DNA of 6,682 bases from Candidatus Peregrinibacteria bacterium (GCA_016235915.1 JACRIC010000054.1:1-6682), one strand, 5' to 3'; numbered from the stretch's first letter, positions 1 through 5,655 are shown. The notes: generated by a model not told the origin, from the sequence alone. Made by a program: numbers and translations.

Positions 1-1229
1 ATTCCGTAAATACCATTTTCCAAATACGAAGTTTCGCCGAAATAGTAGGCAAGTCCGATTGCTGTCATAATCGCGAGAACGGGAAGCATGGTGCTTTGAA
101 GTCCCACCGCAAGGCCGATAATGACATTCGTTCCCGCTCCGGTTTCAGATGCTTTGGCTATTTTTTTCACCGGTGAATATTTGGTGGAGGTGTAAAATTC
201 CGTAATCACGTTTATGGCAATGGTGAGAAGCAGTCCCACGAGAGCCGCGAGGAAAATTCGTATATCGGCAATGAGGAAATCGATGGCAAAATAAAAGCCG
301 ATCGCCGAAATGATCGTTGCAGTCGCCATTCCTTTATAGAGGGCATGCATGATGTTTTTCTTTTTCCCGAGTTTGACGAAAAAGGTTCCGATAATGGATG
401 CCACGATCGCTATGGCTCCAAGAAGCAGTGGAAGTTCAATGCCTGCCGTCGCTGTTTTTTCCGTGAGGGTTCCTGCCGCGAGTATCATGGCGGCGATGAG
501 TGTTACCGCGTAGGTTTCAAAAAGATCGGCTCCCATTCCCGCGCAGTCTCCCACATTGTCGCCGACATTATCTGCAATTACCGCGGGATTTCGAGGATCA
601 TCTTCTGGGATATTTTTTTCTATTTTTCCGACGAGATCAGCGCCGACATCAGCCGCTTTTGTAAAGATTCCGCCTCCCACACGAGCAAAAAGAGAAATGA
701 GCGAGGCTCCAAAGCCGAATCCGATGAGCAAGTTTGGCACTTCGCTTACAGGAATTCCGAGTTTTGTTTTAAAAATGTAATAAAAGCCGCTGACTCCGAG
801 GAGCGCGAGTCCTACTACCGAGAGTCCCGTGACCGATCCGCCTTTAAATGCGACACTTAACGCTTCGGCGAGTCCGAGTTTTGCGGCGTGAGCGGTGCGG
901 ACATTGGCGCGAACGGCTGTTGCCATGCCGATATATCCGGCCAGTCCCGAAAAAATAGCGCCAACGAGGAATCCGATTGCTATGAGAATGCTTCCTTTAT
1001 ATTCTCCTTGAGGCAAAAGGATGCCAAGAAGCGCGAAAATCACTATGGCAAAGACCGCAATGGTTTTGTACTGGCGGTGCAGATACGCATTGGCTCCTTC
1101 GCGAATGGCGGAGGCGATTTCCATCATGGAGGCGGTGCCGCTGTTTTGATTGAGGACGTTTCGGATGAGCAGGCCGGCGTAACCGAGTGAGAGCAGGCTC
1201 ACGATGATGGCGATGATTTCGATGGGCAT
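1..1229 (-). CDS. hppA: Membrane-bound ion-translocating pyrophosphatase, N-terminal 409 residues (partial at left edge)
   Basis: This enzyme hydrolyses pyrophosphate in the cytoplasmic membrane and uses the energy to pump H+ or Na+ outward. Reading the minus strand from the ATG at 1229 gives an uninterrupted 409-codon frame with many hydrophobic segments. Family signatures seen in order are EGANAYLHRQY (about residues 44-54), FARVGGGIFTKAADVGADLVGK (about 181-202), the acidic IPEDDPRNPA (about 207-216), DNVGDNVGDCAGMGADLFE (about 220-238), and GTNVIIGLAVGLQST (about 366-380). The Asp-rich DVGAD, EDDP and DNVGDNVGD stretches bind Mg-pyrophosphate in this family. Members are usually 650-800 residues, so roughly 60% is present. 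The GNTT region that separates K+-dependent from K+-independent forms lies outside the window, and the pumped ion cannot be assigned here. The start is the first ATG before a hydrophobic helix; no Shine-Dalgarno is visible. It is divergent from the pantothenate kinase gene. Confidence 0.96.
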   Translation of the reverse strand, partial: MPIEIIAIIVSLLSLGYAGLLIRNVLNQNSGTASMMEIASAIREGANAYLHRQYKTIAVFAIVIFALLGILLPQGEYKGSILIAIGFLVGAIFSGLAGYIGMATAVRANVRTAHAAKLGLAEALSVAFKGGSVTGLSVVGLALLGVSGFYYIFKTKLGIPVSEVPNLLIGFGFGASLISLFARVGGGIFTKAADVGADLVGKIEKNIPEDDPRNPAVIADNVGDNVGDCAGMGADLFETYAVTLIAAMILAAGTLTEKTATAGIELPLLLGAIAIVASIIGTFFVKLGKKKNIMHALYKGMATATIISAIGFYFAIDFLIADIRIFLAALVGLLLTIAINVITEFYTSTKYSPVKKIAKASETGAGTNVIIGLAVGLQSTMLPVLAIMTAIGLAYYFGETSYLENGIYG

Positions 1230-1240
1230 TTGATGTATTG

Positions 1241-1268
1241 GGTTATTATTTATTCGTTATTGGTTATT
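1241..1268. repeat. Four tandem 7-bp repeats in the hppA leader
   Basis: Four consecutive heptamers read GGTTATT, ATTTATT, CGTTATT and GGTTATT on the plus strand (AATAACC-type units on the hppA sense strand). They end 11 bases upstream of the hppA start codon. The first and last units are identical and all share the core TTATT. They lie in the likely hppA 5' leader or promoter region. They could be a slippage-prone tract or a binding site, but the sequence alone does not decide. Confidence 0.6.
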
Positions 1269-1282
1269 AACGAGTTGATGGA

Positions 1283-1302
1283 ATTGTATCTGAAAAACAG
1301 AT
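1283..1302 (-). promoter_or_regulatory. Possible hppA -10 box and small hairpin in the divergent spacer
   Basis: On the minus strand a TACAAT hexamer (1288 to 1283) resembles a -10 box, about 54 bases before the hppA ATG, but no good -35 box stands at the proper distance. The neighbouring bases 1288-1302 form a perfect 5-bp inverted repeat, ATCTG-aaaaa-CAGAT. No gene ends here on either strand, so this is not a terminator. The rest of the 176-bp spacer is AT-rich, with nothing else clear in it. Confidence 0.25.
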
Positions 1303-1405
1303 GAAATTAAATGGTTTTTTATAAATTTTCTTGGCAGGAGAGGAAAAAGGTTGTGGAATTGTTTTTCGATGCGTTACTATTGGTATAGTTTTTATAAAGC
1401 GTTCC

Positions 1406-2233
1406 ATGATTCTCTCTCTCGATTTCGGGGCTTCCACGGTGGACAGCGTCCGTATAAAAAATGGTACAATTTGCACAATAAAAACATTTGAATCTTTGGA
1501 TATAGCGACGCATGATCTCTCCGCGTTTTTTCGTGAGTCTGGCGAAGATATTACCGGTATTTCGCGAATCCGTGTGACCGGTGGAAAAAGTCGCATTTTC
1601 CCTGATGAGGTTTTTGGGATTTCCGTTTCCAAAGTTGATGAAATTGAAGCTATTGGGCGCGGCGGGGTATTCCTTTTTCGCGAAGAAAGCGGAGTGGCGG
1701 ATGGCGATTTTCTTGTGGTGAGCATGGGAACGGGAACGTGCATGGTGCATGTTCGTGCCACAAAAGGAAAATTGATGTGTCGTCATATCGGTGGAACGGG
1801 TGTGGGAGGAGGAACTTTTCTTGGTCTTTCGCGTGAGATGTTGGGAGAAACGGATATTCCTCATCTTCTTGAGCGTTTTCGTCGGGGCGATGCGCGAAAA
1901 GTGGATTTGTCGGTGGGGGATATTGTGGGGAGTGGCATTGGCATGATTTCAGCGGATGTTACCGCTTCTCATTTCGGGAAACTCGCGCGGCCCATTGATT
2001 TTCATAAAAATGATCTGGCGGCGGGAATCGTGAATTTTATCGGTCAGACGATTGGGGTTTTGGCGGTTTTTTCCGCAGCGAGTGTGCAGGCGAAACATAT
2101 TATTTTAACAGGAAAACTCACTCGCATTGAAGAAATTCTTGATATTATTCTATCAATCGGGAAAATGTATAGTGTCAAGATGGTTGTTCCAAAAAATGCG
2201 GAATATGTGTCGGCGGTGGGGGCGGGGATGTAA
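1406..2233 (+). CDS. coaW: Type II pantothenate kinase (CoaW/eukaryotic-type fold)
   Basis: This enzyme phosphorylates pantothenate with ATP, the first committed step of CoA synthesis, in the cytoplasm. The 275-residue protein starts with a phosphate-binding loop MILSLDFGAST (1-11) like the DAGGT loop of Staphylococcus aureus CoaW. It then has VDEIEAIGRGG (77-87), where Glu79 is the likely catalytic glutamate; SMGTGT (106-111); the glycine-rich HIGGTGVGGGTFLGL (127-141), matching CoaW RVGGIGTGGG; DVTASHFG (184-191), matching LTAANFG; and a C-terminal NAEYVSAVGA (264-273), matching NGAFSGAIGA. Length fits the family (about 265-290). The start was chosen because this ATG directly precedes the phosphate loop; a longer frame opening at a TTG at 1331 adds 25 residues unlike the family. 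No Shine-Dalgarno is visible. Type II enzymes are mostly known from Bacilli and eukaryotes, and some resist CoA feedback; whether this one does cannot be seen. Other ASKHA kinases are less likely. Confidence 0.87.
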   Translation: MILSLDFGASTVDSVRIKNGTICTIKTFESLDIATHDLSAFFRESGEDITGISRIRVTGGKSRIFPDEVFGISVSKVDEIEAIGRGGVFLFREESGVADGDFLVVSMGTGTCMVHVRATKGKLMCRHIGGTGVGGGTFLGLSREMLGETDIPHLLERFRRGDARKVDLSVGDIVGSGIGMISADVTASHFGKLARPIDFHKNDLAAGIVNFIGQTIGVLAVFSAASVQAKHIILTGKLTRIEEILDIILSIGKMYSVKMVVPKNAEYVSAVGAGM

Positions 2234-2248
2234 TTTTGCCATTATCCC

Positions 2249-2476
2249 ATGCAACAATACAAAAATTTCAGCGGACAATCTCATGTCATTGCCTATGAAA
2301 ACGGCGATGGTTATATTAAGGTGAAATTCGCTTCAGGTTATTGGACTCTTTATACCTATACCAATACAAGCGCAGGCTTGGAAAATATACAGCAAATGCA
2401 ACAATTGGCCGTTGCTGGACAAGGTTTCAATTCATTTATTTCACACTATAAACCTTTCTATGAAAATAAATGCTAA
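2249..2476 (+). CDS. Small KTSC-like domain protein, 75 residues
   Basis: The frame starts at an ATG 15 bases after the pantothenate kinase stop and ends 17 bases inside the next gene, so it is probably cotranscribed. The protein has the pattern of KTSC-type domains: an N-terminal SHVIAYENGDGYIKVKF stretch (about 11-27), which suggests two beta strands, then an aromatic W-x-L-Y-T-Y strand (about 32-37), and a C-terminal helix ending in GFNSFISHYKPFYE (about 59-72). KTSC domains are small, of unclear role, and often sit beside phage or nucleic-acid genes. No signal peptide or membrane segment is present. The assignment rests on remembered pattern, not on a search. The gene lies in an AT-rich stretch unlike panB, which suggests acquisition. 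Confidence 0.6.
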   Translation: MQQYKNFSGQSHVIAYENGDGYIKVKFASGYWTLYTYTNTSAGLENIQQMQQLAVAGQGFNSFISHYKPFYENKC

Positions 2477-2825
2477 AACCAGAATTTATATAGATGGTGC
2501 AAATCTTTATAGGAGTATGAAGTTTGAAACGGAAGAACTGGATTATGCCAGATTTTATCGTTATTTGAATGATAAATATAGACCGGAAGCCGTTTATGTA
2601 TTTATTGGTTTTGTTGGGATCCATCAGCCATTATATGATTTTTTGAAGCGGTGTGGTTATAAGCTTGTTTTCAAGGAAACTCTTCAAAATAAAGATGGAG
2701 AAATAAAAGGCAATGTTGACGCGGAGCTTATTGTTCAGTATATTTCCACAACGTATCTTGATGATCCCGCTATTTTTAAGAAAATAAAAAAGACCCCCAG
2801 TAGGGACGTACCGCTTAGTCAATAA
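2460..2825 (+). CDS. NYN (PIN-like) domain protein, catalytic C-terminal part missing
   Basis: NYN proteins have a PIN-like fold and are predicted metal-dependent ribonucleases. The 121-residue product begins with a clear first motif, RIYIDGANLYRSM (8-20, Asp12 and Asn15), then a YVFIGF strand (46-51), a CGYKLVFKE strand (65-73) and the second acidic motif KGNVDAELIVQ (83-93, Asp87). The usual next element, a strand with an S-G/D-D-G-D-Y/F motif carrying the last metal ligands, is absent. After residue 100 the sequence switches to DDPAIFKKIKKTPSRDVPLSQ and stops. Family members I know are about 160-250 residues. An internal deletion or a replaced 3' end is likely, so the product is probably inactive. 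The ATG at 2460 overlaps the preceding gene by 17 bases and gives the normal N-terminus; a TTG at 2412 would add 16 residues. It is AT-rich (one 60-base line counted at 27% GC). Confidence 0.7.
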   Translation: MKINAKTRIYIDGANLYRSMKFETEELDYARFYRYLNDKYRPEAVYVFIGFVGIHQPLYDFLKRCGYKLVFKETLQNKDGEIKGNVDAELIVQYISTTYLDDPAIFKKIKKTPSRDVPLSQ

Positions 2826-2877
2826 AATGAACATATCAAATATAAAACAACTCTGCATAGCTCTAAATCTTTGTATA

Positions 2878-2913
2878 GAAAGTGCCAAGAACTTTCCATA
2901 GAAATTTTCTATG
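2878..2913 (+). promoter_or_regulatory. Paired inverted repeats overlapping the panB start codon
   Basis: Two perfect inverted repeats stand end to end before panB. The first is GAAAGT-gccaaga-ACTTTC at 2878-2896. The second is CATAGAAA-t-TTTCTATG at 2897-2913, whose last three bases are the panB ATG. The motif ATAGAAA occurs twice, at 2875-2881 and 2898-2904. Such symmetry over a start codon could be an operator or an RNA fold that hides the start. No -35/-10 pair in the 85-base gap is convincing, and no Shine-Dalgarno is visible. Confidence 0.4.
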
Positions 2914-3672
2914 CCAGAAACCATCCGCACATTAAAAGGAAAACGAAAAATTACCGCGCTCACCGCGTATGATTATTCGATGGCGAAGATTTTGAGCCGA
3001 GCGGGCGTTGATATTTTGCTGGTGGGGGATTCGCTCGGGATGGTGGTGCTCGGGTATCGCAATACCCATTTTGTGACGCTCGACGACATGATTCGGCACG
3101 GGCAAGCGGTTGTTCGTGGTAATAAAGGTTCTTTGGTGGTGATTGACATGCCGATTGGGACCTGCGACACGCCAGAAAAGGCGGTGGAGAATTGTCGGAG
3201 GGCGTGTGAAGAAACTGGGGCTCGCACGGTGAAGATCGAGGGGAAAGCCGAGAGTGTGCGAGCGGTGTGCCAAGCGGGTATTTCTGTCATGGGGCATACG
3301 GGATTAAAACCGCAAGAGGTCACAAAATATACTGTCCAAGGGGGGGATTCGGATTCTCGAAAACGTGTTTTGGACGAAGCGAAGGCTCTGGAATCTGCCG
3401 GCGCATTTTCACTTATTTTGGAATGTGTGCCGTCTGATCTTGGCCGTGAGGTGACCGAGCTTCTTTCCATTCCGGTGATTGGAATTGGCGCGGGGCCGCA
3501 TGCCGATGGGCAGATTCTGGTTTCGCACGATATGCTCGGGTTTTCATCGGATATTCGTCCGCGATTTGTGCGTCGGTACGCCGATCTTTCTGAAACTATT
3601 TTTTCTGCGGTGAAGCGGTATAATGAGGATGTGAGGAATGGGGATTATCCGGCGGAGAGTGAATCGTATTAG
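2911..3672 (+). CDS. panB: 3-methyl-2-oxobutanoate hydroxymethyltransferase (ketopantoate synthesis)
   Basis: PanB transfers a hydroxymethyl group from 5,10-methylene-tetrahydrofolate to 2-oxoisovalerate, giving ketopantoate, the first step of pantothenate synthesis in the cytoplasm. The 253-residue protein is slightly shorter than E. coli PanB (264) and aligns along its whole length. Visible motifs are ALTAYDYSMAKI (16-27), the metal and substrate site LLVGDSLGMVVLGY (36-49, Asp40), VVIDMP (76-81, Asp79), TVKIEG (106-111, Lys108 and Glu110), VMGHTGLKPQ (126-135, His129), LILECVP (168-174, catalytic-type Glu171) and PVIGIGAGPHADGQILV (188-204). All expected active-site residues are present. 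It lies downstream of the kinase and upstream of coaBC, so three pathway genes are clustered. The gene is GC-rich (one line counted at 62%) against its AT-rich flanks. PanC and a ketopantoate reductase are not in the window. Confidence 0.97.
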   Translation: MPETIRTLKGKRKITALTAYDYSMAKILSRAGVDILLVGDSLGMVVLGYRNTHFVTLDDMIRHGQAVVRGNKGSLVVIDMPIGTCDTPEKAVENCRRACEETGARTVKIEGKAESVRAVCQAGISVMGHTGLKPQEVTKYTVQGGDSDSRKRVLDEAKALESAGAFSLILECVPSDLGREVTELLSIPVIGIGAGPHADGQILVSHDMLGFSSDIRPRFVRRYADLSETIFSAVKRYNEDVRNGDYPAESESY

Positions 3673-3675
3673 GTA

Positions 3676-3705
3676 TTGCTGTTTAGGTATATGGCATGAT
3701 ATACT
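3676..3705 (+). promoter_or_regulatory. Promoter of the toxin-antitoxin pair (extended -10)
   Basis: A TTGCTG -35 box (3676-3681) and a TATACT -10 box (3700-3705) are 18 bases apart, and TG at 3697-3698 gives an extended -10. Transcription would start near 3712, leaving about 30 bases of leader before the antitoxin ATG. This is the best sigma-70-type promoter in the window. The sequence begins only 4 bases after the panB stop, and no terminator for panB is visible. Confidence 0.65.
3687..3704 (+). promoter_or_regulatory. Probable operator over the -10 box of the toxin-antitoxin promoter
   Basis: A perfect inverted repeat, GTATAT-ggcatg-ATATAC, covers the spacer and most of the -10 box. Ribbon-helix-helix antitoxins of the RelB type bind such short palindromes and repress their own operon, so this is the likely autoregulatory site. 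A direct repeat AATACT at 3717-3722 and 3731-3736 in the leader could add contacts. The function is inferred from symmetry and placement. Confidence 0.5.
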
Positions 3706-3741
3706 GAATATGCAGAAATACTATTTTAGTAATACTTTTAT

Positions 3742-4026
3742 ATGCCTATGTCTTCTCAACTCCTTCAATTAAAAGTGAATCCGTCTTTGAAAAAAGATTT
3801 GTCCGAAATTGCCGAATATAAAGGCATTCCGGTGACCTCTTATATCAAACTCACGTTGACCGAGGTCGTTCGGAAAGAAAAAAAAGCAATGTTTACCCTC
3901 AATGGCTTGACTGAAGCAGAGGAACTTGAGATTCTCAGGAGAGAAAAGGAAGCTCTTGCGGAATTGAGAAAAAGTAAGCCCAAGGGAAAAACTGGGCATC
4001 AAATTTTGAGAGAATTGAATGCTTAA
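3742..4026 (+). CDS. RelB/DinJ-type antitoxin
   Basis: This is the antitoxin partner of the toxin that follows. The 94-residue protein has an N-terminal ribbon-helix-helix pattern: strand LLQLKVN (7-13), helix SLKKDLSEIAEYKG (15-28), the turn IPVTS (29-33) and helix YIKLTLTEVVRKEK (34-47), as in DinJ. The C-terminal half is charged and helical (EAEELEILRREKEALAELRKSK, about 58-79), the part that in this family wraps and blocks the toxin. The last 8 bases overlap the toxin start, the usual translational coupling. The start could also be the second ATG at 3748; no Shine-Dalgarno helps to choose. Dimers probably bind the palindrome over the promoter. The family assignment is from pattern, and the partner gene supports it. 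Confidence 0.8.
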   Translation: MPMSSQLLQLKVNPSLKKDLSEIAEYKGIPVTSYIKLTLTEVVRKEKKAMFTLNGLTEAEELEILRREKEALAELRKSKPKGKTGHQILRELNA

Positions 4027-4279
4027 AGCTCTTTATCATAAAGATTTTAAAAAGGATTTTACAATACTTTCAGAAAATATGAAGAAGCGATTTGCTGAAC
4101 GGTTTTTGATATTTTTGAAAAATCCAACAGAACCGATTTTAAGAGATCATTCTTTGGTTGGCGATTTGAGTGGGAAACGAGCGTTTTCTGTTTCAGGAGA
4201 CATTCGTGTTATCTATCGGGTTTTGCATAAAGGGACCATTCTTCTTTTAAGAATAGGGACTCATAATCAAGTGTATTGA
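4019..4279 (+). CDS. RelE/YafQ-type mRNA interferase toxin
   Basis: Toxins of this family cut mRNA on the ribosome and halt growth when the antitoxin is lost. The 86-residue product has the normal size. It shows the N-terminal HKDFKKDF (7-14), the helix MKKRFAERFLIFLKNP (21-36), RDHSLVGDLSGKRAFSV (42-58), the core strand DIRVIYRV (61-68) and the C-terminal signature LRIGTHNQVY (77-86). Compared with YafQ, His44, Asp61 and His82 match catalytic positions, while YafQ His63 aligns with Ser57; RelE-family active sites vary, so activity remains plausible. The start overlaps the antitoxin stop by 8 bases. AT content is high (one 60-base line counted at 22% GC), unlike panB and coaBC, which suggests transfer. 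Its stop is TGA, and reading through it would collide with coaBC, so TGA acts as a stop here. Confidence 0.88.
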   Translation: MLKALYHKDFKKDFTILSENMKKRFAERFLIFLKNPTEPILRDHSLVGDLSGKRAFSVSGDIRVIYRVLHKGTILLLRIGTHNQVY

Positions 4280-4298
4280 ATAAAAGTTTTCTTTTCCC

Positions 4299-5576
4299 AT
4301 GTTTTTTCAGGGAAAAAAAATCGTTCTTGGTATTACCGCCGGTGTCGCGCTGTATAAAATGTGCGATTTTATACGACAACTTCGGAAGGAAGGGGCGGAA
4401 GTGCGTGTCATTCTTACAGAAAATGCGGCGAAGCTCGTGTCGCGGGAGCTTTTTTATGCGGTGAGTGGTGTTTTGCCGGCTTTGTCTCTTTTTTCGGAAG
4501 AGATTCCTGATCAGGAGCGGTCGCCTGAGGCGACCTTCCTGTCAGGAATGACAGAGGGAACGGTCGCCCTTCGACAGGCTCAGGGTGACCGTTCCGTTGC
4601 TTTTCCTCATCTCAATCTCATTCGCGGAGCTGATGCATTCCTCGTGGCTCCGGCTACCGCGAATATTCTCGGAAAGGTCGCGAATGGCATTGCCGATGAT
4701 TTGCTTTCTACCGCTCTTATTGCAGGGCACGGCATGTCGATTTTTTTCGCGCCGGCCATGAATACTCGCATGTGGAAAAATCTAATTGTGAAAGAAAATT
4801 GTCGGAAATTGAAAAAAGTTGGTTACCATATTATTGATCCCGAAGAGGGTGAGCTTGCCTGTGGTGAAATCGGTGAGGGGAGGATGGCGAACCTTGATCG
4901 GCTGTTTCATGAGATGGTTCGCGCGGTGACTTCTCAGGATTTTTCAGGAAAGAAAATTCTCATTACCGCGGGGCCGACTCTTGAAGCGATTGATCCTATT
5001 CGTTTTTTCTCGAATCGGTCCAGCGGCAAAATGGGGTATTTTTTGGCGCAAAACGCGTGGCATCGTGGAGCAGATGTCACGGTCGTGAGCGGTCAAGTGG
5101 CTGAAAATGTGTCGAATCTTGTTCGTGGCATGCCGGAAGTTTCGATTGTTTCGGTAAAAACCGCTGACGAGATGTATGTGGCTACCAAGCGATTTTTTCC
5201 ATTCTGCGACGCGTGTATTTTTTCAGCCGCGGTAACGGATTTTCGGCCGCAGGGCATTTCTCATTCAAAATTAAAAAAATCTACGGCGTTTCATCCGACT
5301 TTTACAAAAACCGTGGATATCGCAGAGAAATTGTCTCTTTCCAAAACGCATCAAAAAATTATCGGTTTTTCCCTTGAAACTGAAAATATTATCGAAAATG
5401 CGCGAAAAAAGTTAAAAAATAAGCATTTTGATATGATAGTCGCAAATACGCCAGAAACTTTTGGCAGTGATGAGATTCGTTGCGCTTTTGTTACTTTGAC
5501 CAATAAACCCTCTTTTCACCGTTTTTCTAAACATACGGCCGCTTCCAAAATTCTCGATTTTGTGATAAAATCATAG
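4299..5576 (+). CDS. coaBC: Bifunctional phosphopantothenoylcysteine decarboxylase / phosphopantothenate-cysteine ligase
   Basis: CoaB joins 4'-phosphopantothenate to cysteine using CTP, and the FMN-dependent CoaC domain decarboxylates the product to 4'-phosphopantetheine. The 425-residue protein begins GKKIVLGITAGVALYK (5-20), matching E. coli GKKIVLGVSGGIAAYK, which fixes the ATG. The CoaC half carries His104 (in FPHLNL, equivalent to the catalytic His of GHIEL), APATANI (117-123), the PAMN motif (152-155) and ACGEIGEGRM (187-196) with Cys188. The CoaB half starts near 218 with KKILITAGPTLEAIDPIRF, SNRSSGKMG (238-246, Asn239), SKLKK (323-327, the catalytic lysine region), GFSLET (356-361) and DMIVANTP (378-385). 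All key residues are present. Residues about 69-99 are an extra stretch of about 29 residues encoded by a palindromic repeat, just before His104. It starts 19 bases after the toxin stop without a Shine-Dalgarno. Confidence 0.96.
   Translation: MFFQGKKIVLGITAGVALYKMCDFIRQLRKEGAEVRVILTENAAKLVSRELFYAVSGVLPALSLFSEEIPDQERSPEATFLSGMTEGTVALRQAQGDRSVAFPHLNLIRGADAFLVAPATANILGKVANGIADDLLSTALIAGHGMSIFFAPAMNTRMWKNLIVKENCRKLKKVGYHIIDPEEGELACGEIGEGRMANLDRLFHEMVRAVTSQDFSGKKILITAGPTLEAIDPIRFFSNRSSGKMGYFLAQNAWHRGADVTVVSGQVAENVSNLVRGMPEVSIVSVKTADEMYVATKRFFPFCDACIFSAAVTDFRPQGISHSKLKKSTAFHPTFTKTVDIAEKLSLSKTHQKIIGFSLETENIIENARKKLKNKHFDMIVANTPETFGSDEIRCAFVTLTNKPSFHRFSKHTAASKILDFVIKS
4505..4595 (+). repeat. Compound palindromic repeat inserted in frame in coaBC
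   Basis: Four perfect or near-perfect inverted repeats stand side by side: TCCTGATCAGGA at 4505-4516; GGTCGCC-tga-GGCGACC at 4519-4535; TTCCTG-t-CAGGAA at 4536-4548; and a 14-bp stem, GGAACGGTCGCCCT (4557-4570) with AGGGTGACCGTTCC (4582-4595), holding one G-T pair and an 11-base loop. The core CCTTCGACAGGCTCAGGG is a motif I recognise from dispersed repeats in many bacterial genomes. The block encodes about residues 69-99 of CoaBC without a stop and accounts for the excess of about 29 residues over E. coli CoaBC in this region. This resembles the in-frame palindromic elements known from Rickettsia. Confidence 0.8.
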
Positions 5577-5592
5577 GATAGGCGCAATTTTC

Positions 5593-5604
5593 ATGCGCGC
5601 GCAT
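5593..5604. repeat. 12-bp GC-alternating palindrome after coaBC
   Basis: ATGCGCGCGCAT is a perfect palindrome 16 bases after the coaBC stop. It directly abuts, and shares its last two bases with, the dispersed repeat that follows. No T-run follows it, so it is not a recognisable intrinsic terminator. It may be the left edge of the repeat element or an independent short palindrome. Confidence 0.4.
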
Positions 5605-5655
5605 TGAGATTGCTTCGTTAGCCGCCCGCTGGCGGCCTCCTCGCAATGACAAGGA
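5603..5655. repeat. Dispersed palindromic (REP-like) repeat between coaBC and the last gene
   Basis: The element reads ATTGAGATTGCTTCG at its left end and CTCCTCGCAATGACAAGGA at its right end, with a perfect central hairpin GCCGCC-cgct-GGCGGC at 5621-5636 and outer arms ATTGC (5609-5613) and GCAAT (5643-5647). I recognise this layout from short interspersed repeats in many bacterial genomes. It shares the tail AATGACA with the repeat inside coaBC but is otherwise different. No T-run follows the hairpin, so termination is doubtful. Its right tail contains AAGGA, placed correctly to serve as the ribosome binding site of the next gene. Confidence 0.7.
5651..5655 (+). promoter_or_regulatory. Ribosome binding site for the last gene, lying in the repeat tail
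   Basis: AAGGA ends 6 bases before the ATG at 5662, a normal Shine-Dalgarno spacing. It is the only clear Shine-Dalgarno in the window, and it belongs to the end of the dispersed repeat. It supports the choice of the 5662 start. Confidence 0.55.

Noticed and set aside
345..1190. Open frames on the plus strand at 345-860, 556-780 and 888-1190
   Set aside because: They lie opposite the hppA frame, which shows family motifs throughout; the plus-strand translations are Ser/Arg-rich and resemble nothing.
1331..1405. N-terminal extension of the pantothenate kinase from a TTG codon
   Set aside because: The 25 added residues do not resemble the family, and the ATG at 1406 sits directly before the phosphate-binding loop.
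1267..1864. Minus-strand frames opposite the pantothenate kinase
   Set aside because: Low-complexity translations antisense to a gene with clear kinase motifs.
2827..2901. 24-codon frame from the ATG at 2827 between the NYN gene and panB
   Set aside because: Too short, no ribosome binding site, no recognisable motif, and it ends inside the palindrome before panB. It could be a remnant of the lost NYN tail, but its sequence does not look like one.
2932..3470. Minus-strand frames opposite panB
   Set aside because: Shadows of a well-supported panB gene.
4542..4730. Minus-strand 62-residue frame containing LSLSKG
   Set aside because: It is the antisense reading of the palindromic repeat in coaBC. 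I recognise this peptide as a frequent false product of that repeat family.
5621..5636. GCCGCC-cgct-GGCGGC hairpin as an intrinsic terminator for coaBC
   Set aside because: No T-run follows on either side; it is better explained as the core of a dispersed repeat.
4505..5655. CRISPR array or insertion sequence
   Set aside because: The two repeats differ in sequence, there are no regular spacers, and no transposase or cas gene is present.
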